DNA of 64,000 nucleotides from Triangularia verruculosa (Eukaryota > Ascomycota > Sordariomycetes > Sordariales > Podosporaceae), in assembly GCA_033296885.1 (NCBI GenBank), contig MU863935.1:62001-126000 (forward strand). The letters run 5' to 3'. The notes beneath the pieces were generated by a model. That model saw only the letters and a program-made list of their open reading frames with translations, searched no databases and was not told the DNA's origin. Positions within the stretch are counted from its first letter, which is position 1; every line of letters begins with the position of its first letter. Shown in pieces: positions 43,989 through 54,928 of this stretch. A program made the position numbers and the translations under genes.

Positions 43989-45326
43989 AGGTGAAAGAGA
44001 AGAAACTTTTGGGGAGGAAAGTTGCGGTTGAGGGTGGCCATGCACGCGTACGGCTAGGAGACTCACTTGTTTGGCTTGGGTTTGATTCATCGCGGGTAGA
44101 CCTTTTTGGTATTATTCTTGTCGCAATGTGTGTTCTTTTAGGTATGTCACGCATTTAATTACAGTTAGATAGCCTTCTACCAGTAGGAGGTAGATTTTCA
44201 TTACCGAGACTTTTGATAGTATAACGACTGTTTTCGCCATCCACTTATCATATAGAGCCTTCGCCCCAGGCCCGCGTCTCTTTGAGGTTTCAGGTAAAAT
44301 AGTTCCCTGCGTGTATCTCAGCCAGCATCGGCTGAAAGCCCCATCTGTCTAAGGTAGGTACGCAGGTGGAAAAAAAGGTATCGCCCCGTTTTAATGGAAC
44401 CAAATATACTGACAGCTTGATGATAAAGATCTTGAAACTATGGCATTTTTTAGGTGTGGTACTTGAAAGAGCTCCGTGGTCGGACGAAATGTAATGGCTT
44501 GATTTTTACCTTTTAGGGCTGTTCAATCTGGAGCTGCTGCGGTTACACACGAATCCCAGTGCTTGTTTGTATTTTACCCAAGCACGGTACCGTGGGTCCA
44601 AACCTGGTCTCATTGTGGGCTGCATTGACAAATTGACGGATCTACTTGTTGGTTCGAAAGGATGGTGGCTGTGGGGTACTCGATTTAAGATCCCCCTCTT
44701 GCAGAGTCTTGTCTAATCTCTGAGCTTGTCGCCCAGTCATACAAGGTACCTACCTACGTAGGCAATTCAACCGCCCCTCCTTACTCCAACAGTAGACAAG
44801 AGCTCATCTCGATAAGACATTCCTGATGTCATTGTGTTCTTGCCTCCTGTATGTACCTACCTACCTACCTTAGGTAGTTCGTTACGATTTCTCGCAGCTT
44901 GTAACAGCCAGCCAAACTCGCAATTTTGTGTTTGCTCCATACAAGCTGACCACACCGAAGGCCCTTTGCAATATCATTCGCGCACCATGGTTGATTGTTC
45001 ACGGCACCTGTGTGGCCCGGGCTGGCTTGGGGGCAGGGGACCATGATGCGCCCTAGAGCAATCAGGCCGCAGGATCTCAACAACCGAATGGGCTCAATCA
45101 CGATGGATCTTGTGATGTGGGATATTCCATGACCTAGTGAAGGTTGCATTCGGACAGACAAAATCTAAGGCCCCCTCCACACCCTACCATAGACCGCCCT
45201 TGATGTTTTCTCCGCTGTTTCATTCTTCTCATGACTGTTCATCACCTGCACCATGGCACCCCAGAATGTGGATCAAGGTTCTCAACACATTGACATGAAT
45301 GTCGTACCAGAGGTGTGTCGATCAGA
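43989..45326. other. Intergenic stretch with TACC microsatellite
   Basis: No gene seen. It contains several short TACCTACC/GGTAGGTA strings, the longest at 44853-44872. Confidence 0.45.
44853..44872. repeat. (TACC)n-type microsatellite
   Basis: Four to five tandem ACCT units followed by TTAGGTAG, so the array ends in a short inverted copy. Similar ACCTACCT strings occur at about 44746-44761. A simple repeat with no assigned function. Confidence 0.7.
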
Positions 45327-46453
45327 ATGTTGTTAGTCTGCCCCAGCTTCTTTTTATGTCTCAAGCAGTCCAACAGTCCAAATGCTCACCTGGTGACAGA
45401 CAGAGCCTATGAAGAAACTCAAAGGCATCGCAAGACGCCTGAATTGTGCAGAACAGACTCTGTGTTTACCAAAGATTACGCGGCTTGCAGAACATGCATC
45501 CTGCATCAGGGAACCGAGGGCGACGACTGGACGAATGCAAATAAGTTTTATCTACAGCCGGCGTTTGGAGAATATGTTGAATACTGCAATAGCATGCCAA
45601 TTCAGAGCGCGGCGAGAACGTCCTCAACTTCATCGAGAGCAGCCGTCACAATGGTTGTAAGCTCAGATATATCTACGCAAATCGTTCCAACATTCTTCAT
45701 GACGGGGCGACCAAGAGAGACGGCTTCTTCTATTCTGACGACCACTATCACGACAACCTCAGCGCTTGCACCTTCTCCGGAAACAATCAGTACTCAGATT
45801 ACAACTGCAACCAGTTCCGTGGTCAAGAGTAAGCTTGTAGTCACTTCTTGAAGCACGAGATATTGACACATTTCATAGGTCCAGTGTCCTCGTCCCCGCC
45901 GACCCAGCCAAGTAGACCCTCCGAAACGGCCACTCCACCTCCGCTACCAGGACCGCCGTCCATCTCTCTAACAACAACGGTGATTATCATCATCATCCCA
46001 GTTTGCTCTGCTATTCTCCTGACAGCAGGGCTGGTTTATCTCTACTTTTGTCTACGCAAAAGGAGGAAGCAGAGCAGGGAAGCCCTCATAAACGAAAGCA
46101 AAGATGGATCAGCATTATCAAAGGCTTCGACTTGGGAAAAAGGAGAGATGAGCGCTCGCATATCAACGCTGCCAAGGCAAGAAATGGAAGACTGGAGAGG
46201 CGTTGGGGACATGGGGCCGCACGAGCTGCCTGTTGGAGGCCCCGCGCTGGAGATTATGGATGTCGGAAACGTGACTGACTCGGATACTTGTACGACAGAA
46301 CAGGATATGACGGTGGCCGACTCTCCTACTCTGTCTGGGCGTGAAATGGTGGAGGGTGCGCCTCTAACGGATTCCCATACTCTTTCAACATTGGTCGGTG
46401 ATGCAACACCTGCGGCTACTGGGGATGCTGACGAGAGGATGAATGGACAATGA
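45327..46453 (+). CDS. Mid2-like single-pass cell-surface protein
   Basis: Two exons give about 358 residues; the intron at 45829-45878 (GTAAGC donor, CATAG acceptor) joins SSVVK to SPVSSSPPT. A hydrophobic N terminus (MLLVCPSFFLCL) can serve as a signal peptide. The ectodomain has ELCRTDSVFTKDYAACRTC and YVEYCNSM cysteine spacing, followed by a long Ser/Thr/Pro-rich, probably O-mannosylated stalk. One membrane helix (TTVIIIIIPVCSAILLTAGL, extending to YFCL) is followed by a basic stop-transfer KRRKQSR and a cytoplasmic tail of about 115 residues. This is the layout of fungal wall-stress sensors of the Mid2/Wsc type, though no WSC domain is present. An upstream ATG at 45254 with a GTGTGT donor at its end is an alternative start; it would lose the signal peptide. 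Confidence 0.7.
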
Positions 46454-46557
46454 AAAGCGGTGTTTGGATTGTTGCACCTAGGTATCTATAAAAAGTTGCA
46501 GCTGTACTTAATTTCCCCTCCTCCAACAACACAGGACCCAAGCTGTTTGATACGTAT

Positions 46558-47421
46558 CTAAAAGTCATCCATCATAAAGTCTTCACTTGGGTTGTCCGTC
46601 TGATCCTTAGTAATTTCTCGCAAAAATGAGATAACATCATTCATCCCGTCCGGTGCCTTGAACCAGTGTCCACCGGTCTCATACTCCTCCCACCCAACAC
46701 TCTGAGCCCCGAAATTCACCAAAACCTCTCTCAAATTTCTACCGCTTTCAATCTTCACCAATGGGTCATCTACACAATGCTGCAACAGAATCGGCGTCTT
46801 GTTCAGCGCCTGTCTCCCCTGAGGCACATCAGATAGCCCCAGCACAGCTCTCATCTCCCCCAGCGTCTCCTTCGACTCAGCAAACGGGCACCGGCAGCAA
46901 AAGCCCATAAACGCGCCGATTGGGCGATCCAGGTTGAAGAGCGTGTGAATAGACGTGGCACCCCCCATGCTGATTCCGGCTAGGATGATCCTGTCATATC
47001 TCCCTCCCAAAGCCTGAGCCTCTTGTCTGATCAGCTCTCTGATGGCGCTGACTGACTCTTTCAGTCCTTCTACTTGGAGCTCCTCCCTGTCGGAGAAGTC
47101 GTTGGTGTTCCAAACATCGAACCACTGGTTCCACTCAAGCTTTTCACCCCGCGCGGCAGCCGCAGCTACTGTGCGCAGAGGGGCCTGAGGAAAAACCAGG
47201 CGGAATGTGGGCAAGGCGGTACGGAGGGTGAGAGCGGTGGGCTCTGGGTTCGGCTCAGTTGAATGCAACGGAACGGCGGGGGAGGACTCCCACGCTGAGA
47301 GGCCGGTGAGGAAGGAGGGTACTTTATCACCCCGTCCGTGAAGAAAGATCAACGTGTGGGTGTGCGGGTATTCATATTGTGGGGTTTTGAGCGGGGGGAA
47401 AGCGGTTGTTTGGAGAGCCAT
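46558..47421 (-). CDS. Acyl-protein thioesterase / carboxylesterase-like hydrolase
   Basis: An intronless 287-residue alpha/beta hydrolase of the phospholipase/carboxylesterase family (acyl-protein thioesterase 1 relatives). It shows TLIFLHGRGD (oxyanion loop), the nucleophile elbow GISMGGA with its serine near residue 149, the acid in HCVDDPLVK and the catalytic histidine in GGHWFK. Members remove palmitoyl or other acyl groups from proteins or lysolipids in the cytosol. It is longer than yeast Apt1 (about 227) because of insertions after LHGRGD and before the nucleophile, and it has an acidic C terminus (EDFMMDDF), so it belongs to the divergent filamentous-fungal branch. The ATG at 47421 (MALQTTAFPPL) is preferred; the frame extends upstream. 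Confidence 0.87.
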   Translation of the reverse strand: MALQTTAFPPLKTPQYEYPHTHTLIFLHGRGDKVPSFLTGLSAWESSPAVPLHSTEPNPEPTALTLRTALPTFRLVFPQAPLRTVAAAAARGEKLEWNQWFDVWNTNDFSDREELQVEGLKESVSAIRELIRQEAQALGGRYDRIILAGISMGGATSIHTLFNLDRPIGAFMGFCCRCPFAESKETLGEMRAVLGLSDVPQGRQALNKTPILLQHCVDDPLVKIESGRNLREVLVNFGAQSVGWEEYETGGHWFKAPDGMNDVISFLREITKDQTDNPSEDFMMDDF

Positions 47422-47844
47422 TGAGTCGCAATGTTTGTTTGATAAGGTCAGATAGTTGGAACTGTGCAGAGACAAGAAAAAGACAACGAAGGGGAACTTT
47501 GACTGCGCTCCAATTTGTGTTAAATCGCCGGTTGCCTCTTCTGGTTGGGTTGCCTTGGGTGCCTAACGCGCCAAGTATGAGCATATGATTGGTTGAAAAT
47601 GGTGAACGTCTCTGTGGCGCGCGGCGAAGTTATTCCCAAGACTCAAAGCTTATCACCAACACTGTGCTGTATGCATTCCTTTGCCAACGGTCCCCACTCC
47701 GAGAGTCTACCTATCAAATACCCCCTCCCATCCAGCCCCCTTCCATACCGAAACGCTAGTATCCAACCTGCCAAAGATACCACCAATATTGTTCTTGAAC
47801 GCCGAGAGAGAAACACGTCTTTCTGATGCGATTGAGATTCGACA
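47422..47844. other. Intergenic stretch
   Basis: Promoter side of the thioesterase-like gene and 3' side of the small minus-strand gene. Nothing else supported. Confidence 0.4.
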
Positions 47845-48039
47845 TTACCACCTCTCGTCGCGGTAACGAGCGTCGTAGACGATAAGGGCGGCGTTGGTGC
47901 CCTGGCCCATCGTCAACGGAGAAGCGGTGGTAGGGATGTCGAGCTGGGTGTTTCTGTGAGCACATTTTGCTGCAGGAGTGTCTAAAAGAGAACCAAAAGA
48001 GAGGCACCTACCTTCGTGGCTTCTCAGGCTGTTGGTCAT
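47845..48039 (-). CDS. Very small unknown protein
   Basis: I do not recognise this protein. Read unspliced it has 64 residues. With a 41-bp intron at 47970-48010 (GTAGGT donor, CTGCAG acceptor) it has 50: MTNSLRSHEAKCAHRNTQLD, then IPTTASPLTMGQGTNAALIV and a charged end YDARYRDERW. The C-terminal part has the look of a conserved motif rather than random sequence: low-complexity-free, few rare residues, and directly after the good GTAGGT donor. No signal peptide or membrane helix. Its 5' end lies 520 bp from the tRNA gene. The intron would be unusually short, so the unspliced form is also possible. Confidence 0.4.
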   Translation of the reverse strand: MTNSLRSHEGRCLSFGSLLDTPAAKCAHRNTQLDIPTTASPLTMGQGTNAALIVYDARYRDERW

Positions 48040-48559
48040 GATGGGTGCGATTTGATGGCTTTTGTTTTAGCAAAACTGAGTGGGCGCGAAAGGTTCTCAT
48101 CTCATGTGATCTCCTTCACGTCAGATGGCACCGCGATCAGACTGTCTCGGTGAGGTATACGCAAACTTTTCCGGCTGGGGTTGGTGCTGATCATCTTGAA
48201 CGAGAACTGAGACATGCATTGACCCCTCTTCTCCCCTAGAGAATCAACCTCGAGTGGTGCTCCAAAGTAGGGACCTAAGGGGGAGAGACGGACTCGACAC
48301 AAACGCGGGCTTTTTGCAAAAGTTTCGAAGGATAGGTCACCGCACATATCCAGGTTGTTTTCCATTGTCGGACTTAGAACCTAAACTCATATTGCTAATC
48401 CTCCGGCTTGAATCTGACACTCCCATCCGCACACTTGCGATATTGGTTTACACATAGCCCCTGAGCCCCTGAGTTTCTCCACCCAACACCAATCCAGGAT
48501 GTTGTGCTCAATATGGTGTGGAATGCCGACACACCTCAACATCACAACTCAATCATACG
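48040..48559. other. Intergenic stretch upstream of the tRNA
   Basis: No coding pattern. The inverted second copy of the 17-mer lies at 48456-48472, about 90 bp upstream of the tRNA. Confidence 0.4.
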
Positions 48560-48644
48560 GCGCGGTTAGTTTAGTGGTTAGAATCCTCGCTTCCCATCTC
48601 ATGTGGAATAGCGAGGGACCCGGGTTCGAATCCCGGATCGCGCA
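48560..48644 (+). tRNA. tRNA-Gly(CCC) with a 13-nt intron
   Basis: The cloverleaf is complete. The acceptor GCGCGGT pairs with ATCGCGC (one G-T pair), the D arm holds the A box (TAGTTTAGTGG), the anticodon stem CTCGC/GCGAG encloses TTCCCAA once 48597-48609 is removed, and the T arm has CCGGG-TTCGAAT-CCCGG. The anticodon CCC is at 48593-48595 and the intron follows position 37, the canonical place for nuclear tRNA introns. The discriminator is A and CCA is not encoded, as expected for eukaryotes. A T run follows at 48656-48662, the pol III terminator. Confidence 0.93.
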
Positions 48645-48711
48645 ATTGCGCCGTTCTTTTTTCTCTTCTAGCAGCCTTATCCAACACTTTTGTTATGAAG
48701 ATACCTGGTCT

Positions 48712-51700
48712 CTATAACGCCGCCTTGACAATGTACTTCTCTGCGGAGAACGTGAGCAGCCCCTGCCTCTCCAGTTCGGCAGGGTTCACAAACAGCCTGA
48801 CGTCGATTCTGTCTGTGTAAAGGTTGAACACCCGGAAGATGATATACACCGAGTCTTCTTCCTCACAGATCGCCTTCATCTGCTCAAGTCAAACGAATTC
48901 CATGTTAGTAGAGTGCTCATCCCGCGACAGTCCACACACCACAACGTACCTTGTTGTATTGACTTCCTCCCATATAGAATGGCTCATCGCAGCCTTGGGG
49001 CGTGCACTTGACTTCAAAGTGGTACTTTTTAGGCCGCTCTGCAGAAATGGGGGCCGGTGAAGCCAGCGAGTGGTACCCCTTTTCGACTAACAGAGCCGTG
49101 AAGGCGCCAGTCGAGTCTAGATACTGGAGGTCGGATATCTCGCTGGCCCCTTCCCATGCGTTGAGACTTGAGTAGTCTGGATGCACACTAACCAAGTTCC
49201 TGAGTTTGCTTGTCCAGTTGACCTCGGCGCAGAAACCTGGGAGCTCGGGCGCAAGCGTGTTCAGAAGCTCAAAGACCTAGAGAGAAAAGATAGGATGCAG
49301 GTTAGCAGAGTGAGATACGTCTGAAAAGTTTGGTTCCTGACTTACGAATAATTCACCGGCAGCGCCTCGCTCCCAGGTGCTGAACAGCCACAGAGGATTC
49401 GCAAAATCCTTCACGTGAGTAAGAGAATTCCTCAGTGGTGACGGGTCGGCATTGCCGTGGTCTGGGAACCGAATGCGTTGCCCGGCTATGATCATGTGCC
49501 TCAAAAGCTCCCGGTATTGCTGTGGACTTGAACTCGGGGTGTTGTTCGGTCCACGAGTTCTTGACCCCCAGCTCGGAGAAACTTCAAAGTATGCTGTCCT
49601 TGGAGTCACATGGTTTCCTCTTGGGATGCGGTTCGAACCTAGCAGGTTTATGGGGATGCTCAAAGGGGTCTCGGGCTCATCCGCCAATGGCGTGAAAACC
49701 GTGCTACGGCCGAAAGGTGTCGATGATGCTGATGACAATACTCTGCTGCGAGGCGTGTGCGGGCCCATACTGAGAGCAGAGATTGCCCTTGTGATTTGTT
49801 CCAGGGTTTCATCGTCGCTGTCGAAGACGTCTTCTCCTTCAAACGTCTCGGCAACCTCGTCCTGAACATATCCACTCGCATTGACCTCGACACCATCGAA
49901 GACGTCGTCCCCTTCGAACGCGTCCTCTTCCTCGTTACCATCGACACCCTCTTGGACGTGTTCAATATTATCTCCCGCATCTTCGTCGTCAGTCTCGTAA
50001 GCCACGTCTGGGACACCGACATCATGAATCCCCTCCTGCTCCAGTATCCTCGGCAAAGAGGCAAGTTTAGCGTTCAGAACCGCCGTCACTAACCTCACTG
50101 CGCTTCCATTAATGGGTTTGACTTTTCCGGTGGTAGGATCAGTCATCATCCACTCCACCAACTTATGTGGCAGTTTGTGCTGGATGCACACATCCTGATC
50201 AGTCTCGTCGTGCGGGATGTAGATCGTCAACCGAGGCGGCAGAGACGTGTCTCCTTCGTCGTTCTCTTCTTCGGCGATGTACATGTCGCTCTTTTCAAGT
50301 GGCACGACATGACGTTGTCCGTTCATCTCGAGAACAAGCTGTGCAGATATGTCGTCGGTCTCCCACACTCGCGCCCTGCGAAGCTGCGCATAAAGTTCAC
50401 TCCCGTCTCCTTTAAATCTTGGGCTGCGAAAGAACTTGGCCACTCTAAGATGTTCCATTACCGTCAGTATTCGCCACCAATGTGCATGTCTGAAGAGCCA
50501 ATCTTACCGTAAAATCCCATGTGCCTTCTTCCTGATGTCAATCAACGGATTGCTGACGGGGACTTTTGGCCCATCCCCGAGGTAAGGCAGCTCCCGCACC
50601 ATCTTCGACAGGTACCGATTTGTCAAGCCAGCCCACTCGATGAAGGCCTCCAGATCATGAATCTCCTCCATGTCGAAGTCCAGCGTCTTGACCTGAGAAC
50701 GAAACGCCGCCATTGGCCCTTGGCGGTCGATAATCGTAAAATCGGCAGCAACGCTGACAAGTTTATTTCCGACACCCGCGCATGTGACGGGCAGGAAACT
50801 TTTCTTTTGGAGCTTCTCCGGCTTTATCTTCTTCATCAACTCCGGGGGAGCCGTCGGGAGAAGGTTGCTAAAAGCCAGGAGTTGTGTCTTTGCCTCGCTG
50901 TAATCAGCAGCGCTGTTGGGGTCGAGGCGCGAAAGAACATCGTAGATCATGTTGATGTTGAGAAGATCGACCCCGAGGAGATCGACGAAGAACGCTTTGA
51001 GCTCTGGGTATGTGCTACGCAAGTTGGCCTTGCCGCGGAGTCCCGCTGCGGTCGACCAGACGCAGTCCGTTGTCTTGTACCACGCGGGCTCACCGATGTA
51101 GCATGGCTGCATGAACACGAGCGCTTCTTCTGTGAATACAGTTCGTAGTTGCCCAATGTCGGCGGGTTTTGATGATATGCTCTTTTGTAGCCTCTTGTAT
51201 TGGGTTCTTATGCGGGCCCCATCGGCAACCTTTTCATATTTCAAGTGTTTCAAATCCAGCCCGTGGTGTTGCCAAGAGCAGGAGGTAATCTTGAGTGTCT
51301 CGTGTAGGAAATTCTTGACTGTTGACAGAGACACGCTTGGGTCTCCCGAGAAGGCCTGATCATAAAGGGTATCAATCGGATATCGGCATTCCATATCTGC
51401 CGGAGCATTGAGCACACATTTCCCCGCGGAGACCCATGATGCAGGATGACGGCCCTGCGCCAGAATATACACGAATGGCTTTAGATTGCAAAATTCCCTG
51501 GAAAAGTACATGTCAGTTCAGAGTAAGGATGTGTTTGAAGACAAAGATAAAACAGCTTACTGTATGTTTTTTCGTGTGTCTGACACAGAACTGGATGTCT
51601 CGCACTTGGCCTGAATCGCTGCGTACAACCTCAGAACTCGGGTAGGGTCTTGAATATCCTCTTCCGACATAGCGTAGAGCAACTGTAGGAAAAACTGCAC

Positions 51701-54409
51701 TTCATCATCGACAATGACGCCCAGCTTGGTCAGAAAACTCCAAGCTTCAATCGTATGAGGAAGACCAGGCTCAAGCTCCAAGAATCGGAACTTATGAGAT
51801 GGCTCCAGATACAACTGCGATATTTCCCTCAGTTTTGTAGTAGGCAAAATCGTGTCTTGAAGAGGTAAGCTGATCTCTCCTTCGCAGAGAACCTCCAAGT
51901 CGCCGAGAAGCTTGCATATGGCTTTGTTGGTGGCTAATTTCTCCCCTTCATAGGTCCAAAGATGATGTAGCAGCCCAAGAAGCTTGGCGGGCTGGTGTTC
52001 TGCTACATATCGAACTTCTGTTGACAAGTCCAGCTCACCGATTTCATATCCTACTGCAAGTCTCAACCGAGTCCGAATGCCGATGTGTTGGTGTAGCCAG
52101 TCCCTCCAGCCCTTGTCTGGATCTCTACTCATCAAATCCTCAAGCGTTCGCGGAGAATCCTCCATGTAATCGTCGTGGAGGAATTTGACATCGAGCCCAA
52201 GTGCTGCGGGGCCGTAGGGATCTGACTCGTCCCGGAAGTAAATATCGGCGAAGGTTGGTATAGTAGTCTTGAGATTTGAAGACACCACCGTAACATTGCC
52301 ATACTCGTCGGCAGGTGCCGTCTTGTGATGTGTGAGGTAAAGGAAATGAAGCATCGCAAGCGAGTCATCCAAGGTTGACGGATCGTTGTCTGAATAAAAG
52401 TCCATGATCAACGACCTGATAAAGGTAGATGCCGCAGAGGTAACACCGAGAGCTTCAAAAAGTGCTTTTCTTTCTGGTTGAACGACGGCCCTGGCCGCGA
52501 CAAGGTTGAGCTCAAGCACAGCGGGTATTGCCAAGTCTTCAGTTGTGGTTGGAAAATAGATCTGTCTGCCTTTGGCGCTCACCCAACGGCCATCAGACAA
52601 TGGCAAAAGTGGAAGAGCATGGATCTTCTTTTTGGTTTCATTGGCAGAGTCATTTAGCGCCTTCTGGAGAATATTTGCGGCCAGAGAATGCCACTCCGCG
52701 TCTGTATCTGGGCTCTTCATCTTTGACGTGGGGTTTTTGAGGTCTGCCTCAGCTCGTGAGACGAGGTGCTTCAAGGACAGGCTATGCATGCCATATGTTC
52801 TGAGGATCGCAAGGTCCGACTTCTCGTAATCAAGTGAGAGATATTTCGCATCTGAATCAGGCAAGTCGTCGAATACCGGGCGATTCTGAGAGTCCAAACA
52901 CTCGATTCTCGTCGGCCACTGTTTGAGGTCCGTCAAGGATCGCAGATGACCTCTTGGCTTGAAAGGAACAATGACATCTGCCTCGGCTATCTTCTTCTGC
53001 AACATGGTGGCGAAATCGGACCAGAACGGACCCCAATGGTTGTCTTTAAGAGGGGGTAGGTATCGCATCCACTGAAACCGAAGCTGTGGATGCTCACACA
53101 TCTGCTGGACCGCAAGAACAAAGGTTTCTACGAGAAACTGACGCAGGCCCTGGTTGCGTTGTGAGCTTGTGACAATGTCCTCGCGATTAGCCATGGTGAC
53201 AAAATCGGTATGGATGAGGAACTGCGAGAAAAGATCAGCAGTCAGGGCTGGACTAGCACGATGAATATGGCAGGGTACTCACGTTGAATCCGATCTTCCG
53301 GATTGGTAAAAATGCAAAGACATCCTGAGGTTCAAGGATTGGCGATGACTGGCCAGTCAAAGGAAATGCAAGAACCACGTCTGCTTTTGAATATGCTTCA
53401 GAAGCTAGTTCTTGGGCTGAGTATGTCCTGTTCTCGTTTTTCTTGAGGCCGCTTGCGCCCAACTTTGTGACGTGATAAAAGTCGATCGAAGTTTCCGGTC
53501 TACCACCGGGATACGTCTTGGTAGTTGTGATAGTGGCTCGATGTGCAACATTACTCGGCCAGGACAAGGACATGACCGTATCATGCCGCTTGTTGCCGTT
53601 ATCGTCGAAGAAGTAGATCTCTATCCGCCTCAACCGCTTCAAAAAGAGAAGCATGGCGGGTCGAAAGCTTTCGAACTCGTCCACGATGTTTTGACGCTGA
53701 GCCGCCTGCAGCTGATGGTCGTCGCCGTTGTGTAGAGTGAAAGTCATCCTGGTGATGCCGGCTGGAGGACTCGTCATGTTCTCTGGGGAATACCATTCCG
53801 GCGAGATCATGCCCATGCCGGAGTCGCCAGGCCTGTGCGTGAAACAGAAGGAGAAGTTGCCAGACTGGATATGGACTTTCCAAGCAACCTTGAAGACAGA
53901 TTTGAACCCGATGCCTTTCTCGCCGATGTATCCTTGAGCGCCATGCTTCGAACTCTGACCAATACTGCAGATGGCCCGCAGGTTTGCCTCGGTGAAGCCA
54001 TCTTCGTTGCATTCGACGATGATCCGGTCTGAATGCACGCGGAAACAGATATAAGGGTCTTGGCTGCGGGATTTTGCATGAGTGAAGTGGTTGTCATCGG
54101 CGTTTTGCAGCAACTCGAAAATGAAGCGAACATCTTTGGAATACAGCTCTCTGGCCAGTCTGTAACATTATGATACAATTAGCGACTGCAAAGCCACGAC
54201 AGACTCTGTGGTTTTACTTGCGTGATGACACTTTGGCCAATGAGTTTATCTTTTGCCAACAAAGCCCTCTCCACCTTCAGACGCGTCGCTGCATCCATCG
54301 TAGCGAGGGTTCTCTCATCCAGGTGGCCATGATGGTCAGCTATACTCTGAACAAGCTCGAACGCCTGTTGCTTCGACGGGGCGGTGTTGGGACGGAATAG
54401 TCTCAACAT
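48712..54409 (-). CDS. Giant sacsin/NO VEIN-like ATPase with C-terminal DUF3883
   Basis: Seven exons give 1769 residues. Introns are 54160-54221 (GC-AG), 53222-53282, 51498-51560, 50445-50507, 49277-49345 and 48880-48949; every junction keeps frame. After a helical N terminus comes an HSP90-type (GHKL) ATPase as in sacsin and plant NO VEIN: FIFELLQNADDN at 75-86, ECNEDGFTEANLRAICSIG, and the glycine-rich lid GYIGEKGIGFKSVF from 139. A long middle part has sacsin-repeat-like FLIHTDFVTMANREDIV. An acidic, disordered segment lies near residues 1380-1480. The C terminus (about 1606-1769) is DUF3883/NOV_C with HFEVKCT at 1691-1697, an E-x-K arrangement like PD-(D/E)xK nucleases, then PFYMGGSQY. 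It is probably a soluble ATP-dependent chaperone or effector. Its role in fungi is not known to me. Confidence 0.87.
54160..54221 (-). other. GC-AG intron in the sacsin-like gene
   Basis: The donor reads GCAAGT and the acceptor TTACAG. Only this border gives VITLARELYSKDVRF, the conserved run into the ATPase domain. The GT four bases away gives the wrong frame. Confidence 0.7.
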
Positions 54410-54928
54410 TATGACTCGGTATTTGTGTATATGAAAGAAAACAAAGCTGGAAGTACGGTGTAGTGGAAATTTGCATCCAGTGCAAACCCTATTGGCGTTG
54501 TGATGTTAATGATCAAGGTACGTCCAGTCGGGAAGGTGGGGAAGATAGCTCCAACATAAGTGGAAGACGGTTGAGGGGCATCAACTAGACAGCTACCTAC
54601 TCACAAATGGCGCCCAGTAGGTGGTTTCACCTACTCTTGCTTCTTACACAGTGTATCACACAGCAGGTACACTTTTGTCGTGATCTGGCGACTACCTAAG
54701 GTGGCTTCAAATTAGCCACGGCCGATGATGGCGGCCTCGTGTGTTGCAGGCGGCTGTACTGGTGTGGCGCATTCGAATGCTCAAGGCAAAACATGAAACA
54801 TTGCATTTTTACACAGCGGCTCTTGAAGAACGGGATGAATAAGTTCAACGGGTATCTTTTGTTTACCAAGGGCTCTAGCGCTCGCCTGAAACCCACATGC
54901 TGCCTTGTCCATAACTCCTGACCGATGC
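54410..54928. other. Intergenic stretch with a perfect hairpin
   Basis: Between the 5' end of the sacsin-like gene and the 3' end of PRP22, both on the minus strand. Apart from the hairpin at 54616-54635 and a few CCTAC strings, nothing is visible. Confidence 0.45.
54616..54635. repeat. 8-bp perfect inverted repeat, 4-nt loop
   Basis: AGTAGGTG and CACCTACT flank the loop GTTT. It lies about 300 bp past the PRP22 stop and 200 bp before the sacsin-like start. It could be a regulator site or chance; no T run follows on either strand. Confidence 0.45.
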
